Positions 59,485-64,000 of a stretch of 64,000 nt of DNA are shown piece by piece; position 1 is the first letter of the stretch; every line of letters starts with the position of its first letter. A program made the position numbers and the translations under genes. Below the pieces are notes generated by a model that saw nothing but the letters and a program-made list of their open reading frames with translations, made no database searches and was not told the origin of the DNA. The stretch is from Apiospora phragmitis (lineage: Eukaryota; Ascomycota; Sordariomycetes; Amphisphaeriales; Apiosporaceae). The stretch spans positions 1,364,001 to 1,428,000 of the forward strand of contig JAQQWL010000015.1 of the NCBI GenBank assembly GCA_038363925.1, given 5' to 3'.

Positions 59485-59948
59485 ATGAACTTGCAGTCGA
59501 GGGCGCGGGACTGGTGCTTCACCTATGAGCCAGACAAGGCCAAGGGCAATCGTACGGTTGTCGAGTTCCAGAAGAAGGCGCGTATGCTTTCCATGCCTAT
59601 CTGGGCACCATGTTTACGTTGTCCATCGTGTTTGTCCCCTTGGACCATCCTCGTAGACAAGGGAGCTTTTGTGCTCTTCTTCCTTGGCAGCATCGCCATA
59701 ATAAACAAAGACTCCCCGACTGACCACCCTGTTTTTAAGTACTTCCCTCTCCACGACCACCCAGACAAATCGCACGAAGTCAAGACTTCGGCAGGCCCGT
59801 ACTGGGAGTCGATGGGTCTCGTCCCCAACGGGAGCCCGACAACCCCGTGGCCCCTTTCCACTCGGACCTGTTCAACGCCGGGGTGGGCCCGGACTACTAC
59901 CACTTCTGCCTGGAGCAGTCACGGACGGGGAACGGGAGACGACAATGA
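59485..59948 (+). pseudogene. Orphan or decaying ORF, poorly supported
   Basis: The frame opens at ATG 59485 (MNLQSRARDWCFTYEPDKAK) and is open to 59964, but its last third (Thr/Ser/Pro/Trp) looks like out-of-frame translation. One frame over, from about 59838 to TGA 59946-59948, reads DNPVAPFHSDLFNAGVGPDYYHF, which looks more protein-like. Another frame change may occur near 59580, where AYAFHAYLGTMFTLSIVFVPL (a possible membrane segment) is encoded. No family is recognised. It could be an orphan gene with sequence errors, a spliced gene, or a remnant. Confidence 0.3.
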
Positions 59949-59964
59949 GGACATTGAAGCCTAG

Positions 59965-60713
59965 GGTCTGATGAGCAGCTGGCATAAGGAGGAAATTTAC
60001 CGAGTTACAGAAGTCTTCCAATGATTAAATCCAAGTTTTCTTGCAGATGTTACTACGATCCCATAAAACAGATGTCAGATTGACCTATACGCGTGACCTA
60101 CCTGTAAGTGTTTTGTCACTTCCACAGCGCCATTCTGCTCCGAGATGTTTTCACTATGTAGCACCCAATTTAAGTCTCGTCAGTTCTGAACAACCAATGG
60201 AGCCTGGGTAGCCAGGCACAATAAAGGGTTATCGACATGCTGAAGTCGTCCGTTGGGTATCTCATCATGGCCTCCGGAGCTGTCTTAGGCATGACAAGTC
60301 CGACCGTATGATTATCACTTATGCTATAAATAAAAAGACTGAATGCCAGTGGCGTTCATCTCGATTCGTTTCAAAGTCGTAGTCTATGGGTATTCCGTAC
60401 ACATATTCAAAGGTGACACCCCTAACCAAGCATCTGATAGTAGCCTTGGCCCACCCAGAATAAGCCCTGTCTCTCGCCAGCTTGTATGTGTTCAAGTATC
60501 ATCTTCCCAATGCATCCGCAAAAGTATGAGCTGGTCAGTCAGCCTAGGCCTGCTTTACTGCTGTACGCCGACGACCAAGCCCAGATACCCACCACACATT
60601 GCCTGCTGGTCTCATAGCCTTTTCTAACTCCTTGATCCCTTGTGGTTGGTCGTGATATATGTGCTAGAACTGCGCTGTAGACCGGATTTGGAAGAATAAG
60701 AGTAAGTAAGATA
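59965..60713. other. Intergenic, 3' flank of WAPL
   Basis: About 750 bases with no supportable gene. Confidence 0.5.
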
Positions 60714-63441
60714 TCAGTCGAAAGCAGACTCGTTCTCAATCTGCTCTACCAGCAGTTGCAACTTGTCTGGCAATTTGTCCGTGTATCCCTCTTGCCCGTC
60801 ACCTTCTACCGCGTCCTTCAGCGCGGCTTCCATCACTTTATGATGTACCACGAACTCGCGGATCGAGTCAAGCAGGGGCCTCATGTTCTTCTTGGAATGA
60901 CTAGCTCTAAAGGCAACTCGGAAAGGTTTAAGGAGGGACAGGTAACCGAGCAACACGGCCAGGTACCCAAATGCCACGTTCAGTTGCGATTTCGCATCCG
61001 AATCAGCCTGTGCAAAGTCAGCTTTGTCCAATTGACCAGTAGTGAGTGTCCGGGAGATGTCATGTTACTTACCTCAGCAGTGGATGCATGGTTCTCTAGG
61101 AATAGCTTGATAAGTTTATTCGTAGGAGAACCGTCGTCGCCATAGCACTTCCAGACCGCCTCTCTGACCGCAACACTTCGCTCGGCGCAATTGATCAGAA
61201 TGCCCAGTCTCAGGACGAGTCCATCGCGAACTTCGTCCGACCATTCATTGGTAGAGACTGTCGCTAGAGCCTTGGCGAAGCTGGCGCATACAGAGCTCGC
61301 AAGAGTGGGGAGCAGGCCTTTGGCAACGAAGACTTCAGACGCTCCAGGCACCGTTTCCACTAGGTTGACCATAACTCTCATCACGAGACTCTCGAGCTCC
61401 GTGTCGTGCGGTACCCGCAAAACAGCCCCAAAAGCATCGGCCACTGAAGGCAAATAATCCGTCAGCCACTTGTTGCTGTCGTTTTGGAATTCAAGCGCCT
61501 TAACGGTGTGATATTCCAAAACGGACAACGCATGGAAGACATTGATACGGTCAATAGCGTCGGGTGCTTCCAGAAATCCGGATCTTGCGCCACAGACAGC
61601 ACCGAGAACAATTTGTCCGTGACCGTGGCTGGTAACAGAGACAGGTCCATGCCAATGTTCGGATCCTGGGCAACGAGAAGCTGAAGGCATTTCAGGGTGG
61701 CAGTCCGAGGTGATATGTGAGCAGGCTTGGTTCGCCAGGCCGACAGCTCTTTGAGCCCATTCTGAAGCCCGGCCAGCAGCGTCTGGTCACGCTTGCTTAG
61801 GTTACTTTTGCGATCCCTCGCCAGCTTCAGGGTGTCATCGTCCACAGCAAGCAGTCTTGCAAACAAGGCACCCATGTCTCCAGTGCGAACAAGCCGCACA
61901 ATATGTGGCGAGTCAGTGTGTGCCAAAAGCTGAAGAAGGATGACCACAATGAAATAGCCAGTTATGGTATCATGCTCTCTATCGGCATGCCCAAAAATAG
62001 TTGCCTCGACCCCATGATCACGGAGTGACCGTCTATATTCTTTCTCCTTTACCTTATCCGCAACCTGACGCAGGGCAGTTCTGCGTGAGGATGATGGCTT
62101 CTGGCCTGCACCATTGGGTGCTCCTATTTGATCTGTTAGATCATGCATCTGATCGGCGACAAACGTATTTGCGCCTGCGGCCCGAAGTTCATGAATGCCC
62201 TGCATTTTGGCCGTCTTGGACGCAGAGCCAAGATCGGCGTCCTCGTCATCGGAGTCGGGCTTGATCAACTTCTTGTGAATGTCATATTCTAAGCGTCGGC
62301 CCTTCAGCGCTGGGGTCTCGTGTGGAAGCTCCAAAGCAGCATACATATCCGTCTCTTCCAGCAGGGAATTTGTTTGGCCATATGTACGCTTCACTTGGCT
62401 CGATGTCCGGGAGAATGCTGGCGGTCTGGTGCCTGGGGCTTTGCGGGGGTTCGGGGTCAGAGTCATGGAATCTTGGGAGTCTTCCTGTGCAAAATCGTTA
62501 TTCTGGCCAGACACCAGCGGCTGACTCCAAGTTACTTGCGTCTCGCGTCCATCATCTTCTGACTCATCTGATGACTGAATCTGTGCCTTCAGGCTATCGA
62601 TCAGCCGCGGTTTCTGCCTCTTCGGCGGCTTGTCTGCCACAGCCGCCCCCTTTGCCGCTGGCTGTGACAAACTCGCCGAGAAAGTAGAAGTCGAGGTTGG
62701 GCCAATATCGGATTGTGTAGTCTTCAATGTCGCCTTTCGCTGGGCTAAACGCACAGGAATCTGCTGCTGCATGCGCGGCCTTGATCTGCCCTTGTCCGTG
62801 ACGGCCAGGTTACCAAAGGCTTCCATTGTCTGCGGAGGAAACGTCGTCTCGAGAGCCTCCTTTCTCTTGGATACTGCCTTTCCATCTCTGATGACTTTGC
62901 TTTTAGACACAGCGGGCGTTGGAGGAGGGCTAGACAGTGCCACGTCTGGGGTATCCACGTCCATGCCTTCCCCTGAAGTGGAACGCGCCGGGCGCCTAGT
63001 TGCCGTCGTTGTCTGCTTAGCAGGTCGCGATGGTTCTGGAGATGAGATGCGGGAGCGTCGGGCGGTCGGTCGAACAGGCGAGCTGTCATCCCCTTCTGTC
63101 AAAGGGTCCTGGCCAAGGGCCTTTGGGGAATATAACTCGGCCACCTTCCGTTTGCGTTCGCTGCTCAGGAGACCCACGGTGGCACTTTTTGTTGCTGCCG
63201 CAGGCTTCTGGCGTGCAGGTGCATTTACCGATAAAGGTTCTGGCGAGGAAGATAATTCGTAAGGGTCGCGCTCTCCTGGACGCGTTGTTTGTCCTGTGAT
63301 GCTGCCACTCGCGACTTGACGGTCACTGGGTCGTGTGCTACCCTTCGCGCCAGCATAGAAAGCGCGTGCTGTTTGGCTCTTTCGTTTGCCATAGGTTGCG
63401 ATCGGCTTTTTCGGCCTGTTTCCGGCGTCGCGCGTCGCCAT
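60714..63441 (-). CDS. WAPL: Cohesin release factor WAPL (Wapl/Rad61-like)
   Basis: Nuclear protein that opens cohesin rings together with Pds5. Model: complement(join(60714..61007,61073..63441)); with one base restored the CDS is 2664 nt, 887 residues. The N-terminal ~380 residues are disordered, basic and Ser/Pro rich, opening MATRDAGNRPKKPIATYGKR. A linker includes KRTYGQTNSLLEE and DIHKKLIKPDSDDEDADL. The helical WAPL domain starts around GIHELRAAGANTFVADQMHDL and includes IVRLVRTGDMGALFARLLA, TATLKCLQLLVAQDPNIG, RINVFHALSVLEYHTV, MVNLVETVPGASEVFVA and the C-terminal VAFGYLAVLLGYLSLLKP. The frame breaks at GGG 61563-61565 (after DPDFWKHP, resuming DAIDRINVFHAL). The 65-nt intron has GTAAGT, an AGCTGAC branch and GCACAG. 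Confidence 0.9.
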
Positions 63442-64000
63442 CGTGGTGGTTGTGTCTCTCTGTCGACGAAGGAGTATCTATGTATCGATAAGCAACCGCC
63501 TGTGAAGGGTCGGCAGCACTTGTTCTCCGGCGAGAAATGCACCTTCTCAAATAGAGAAAGAGCGACAGAGATGTTGAGACAGCAATGGATGACCGATGCT
63601 CGCCATGCGACAGAAAGAGAGCTGCTCCAGCGCAATCGGTAGTTCAGGTCGCATGTAAATAATGGGTGCTCACTGGGATCTCAGGCCAATCAAGCTAGGG
63701 TTCCAAAGGACCCCTGGTAGCATTGCCCGCTAACTTACTGGCTGTGGGAAGGATGAGACGGGCGCAAGGAAGCGGGCGGGAGCACGGTGTTTTAGCCTTT
63801 AGGGAGGAAGGTGTGCAAACTTCAGGACGGAGAGCAGTTTTTACTTTGTTCCAAGAACCAGAACGTGAAGACAGAATGACAGATCTGAGAAGCACTAAAT
63901 AGAAAACAAAAGGTGCAGTGGTGGAAGATTGTAGCCACGTCGGACGTTGTGAGACTCCAGGCCGGCTTTGTTGAATCATGTAAAGTACGTAGGGTTCTGT
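63442..64000. other. Intergenic, upstream of WAPL to window end
   Basis: Probably WAPL's promoter and leader. No start of another gene can be supported before the window ends. Confidence 0.45.

Noticed and set aside
1..64000. Transposable elements, CRISPR arrays, biosynthetic or defence clusters
   Set aside because: No transposase, reverse transcriptase, long terminal repeats, spaced repeats, polyketide/peptide synthetase or NLR-type gene was seen on either strand.

Overview
The window is nuclear DNA of a filamentous ascomycete, most likely a Sordariomycete. Genes are split by short GT-AG introns (about 50-120 nt, usually with a CTAAC/CTGAC-like branch site), coding third positions are G/C rich, and several proteins are Pezizomycotina-type (an eisosome Eis1 protein, a fungal ubiquitin-like ULD protein, a Yor1-like ABCC pump). 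Eighteen genes can be read with reasonable confidence. I found no mobile element, CRISPR array, prophage or biosynthetic cluster. The content is mostly housekeeping, with long intergenic stretches.

Layout. 1-12.5 kb: 3' end of an unknown gene, a small spliced mitochondrial-type membrane protein, SET1 (H3K4 methyltransferase), FCF1 (18S rRNA processing endonuclease, minus strand) and a Ser/Thr-rich single-pass membrane protein. 12.5-27 kb: a tRNA-like relic, a Yor1-type ABC transporter (minus), a 3.1-kb intergenic region and an Irc20/SHPRH-type SNF2-RING protein (minus). 27-42 kb: mitoribosomal mS41, the TFIIH kinase KIN28, a FRAG1/DRAM/Sfk1 membrane protein, EIS1, a tyrosine-phosphatase-like protein, a tRNA m3C methyltransferase and COQ10. 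42-57.3 kb: a coiled-coil/ULD protein, a 3.9-kb intergenic stretch, EMC2, the AP-3 delta subunit APL5 and aspartokinase HOM3. 57.3-60.7 kb: a small accessory-looking island with a gene carrying a ~60-bp coding minisatellite, tRNA-like relics, a purine tract and a poorly supported orphan ORF. 60.7-63.4 kb: the cohesin release factor WAPL.

The genes do not form one pathway. Many neighbours are divergent or convergent, with several probable shared promoters (FCF1/Prm5-like, IRC20/mS41, KIN28/FRAG1, TRM140/COQ10, EMC2/APL5).

The most important observation is technical. Nine otherwise intact conserved genes contain 13 apparent single-base frameshifts, nearly all one-base losses and most in short C or G runs. 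Adding or removing one base at each restores a family-consistent protein and makes every summed exon length divisible by three. This is best explained by homopolymer errors in the read set, not pseudogenes, and any automatic annotation of this assembly will split or truncate these genes. The main biological curiosities are an APL5 start codon split AT|G by an intron, a 10-nt microexon in FCF1, an 8-nt first coding exon in the ULD gene and the coding minisatellite near 57.9 kb.
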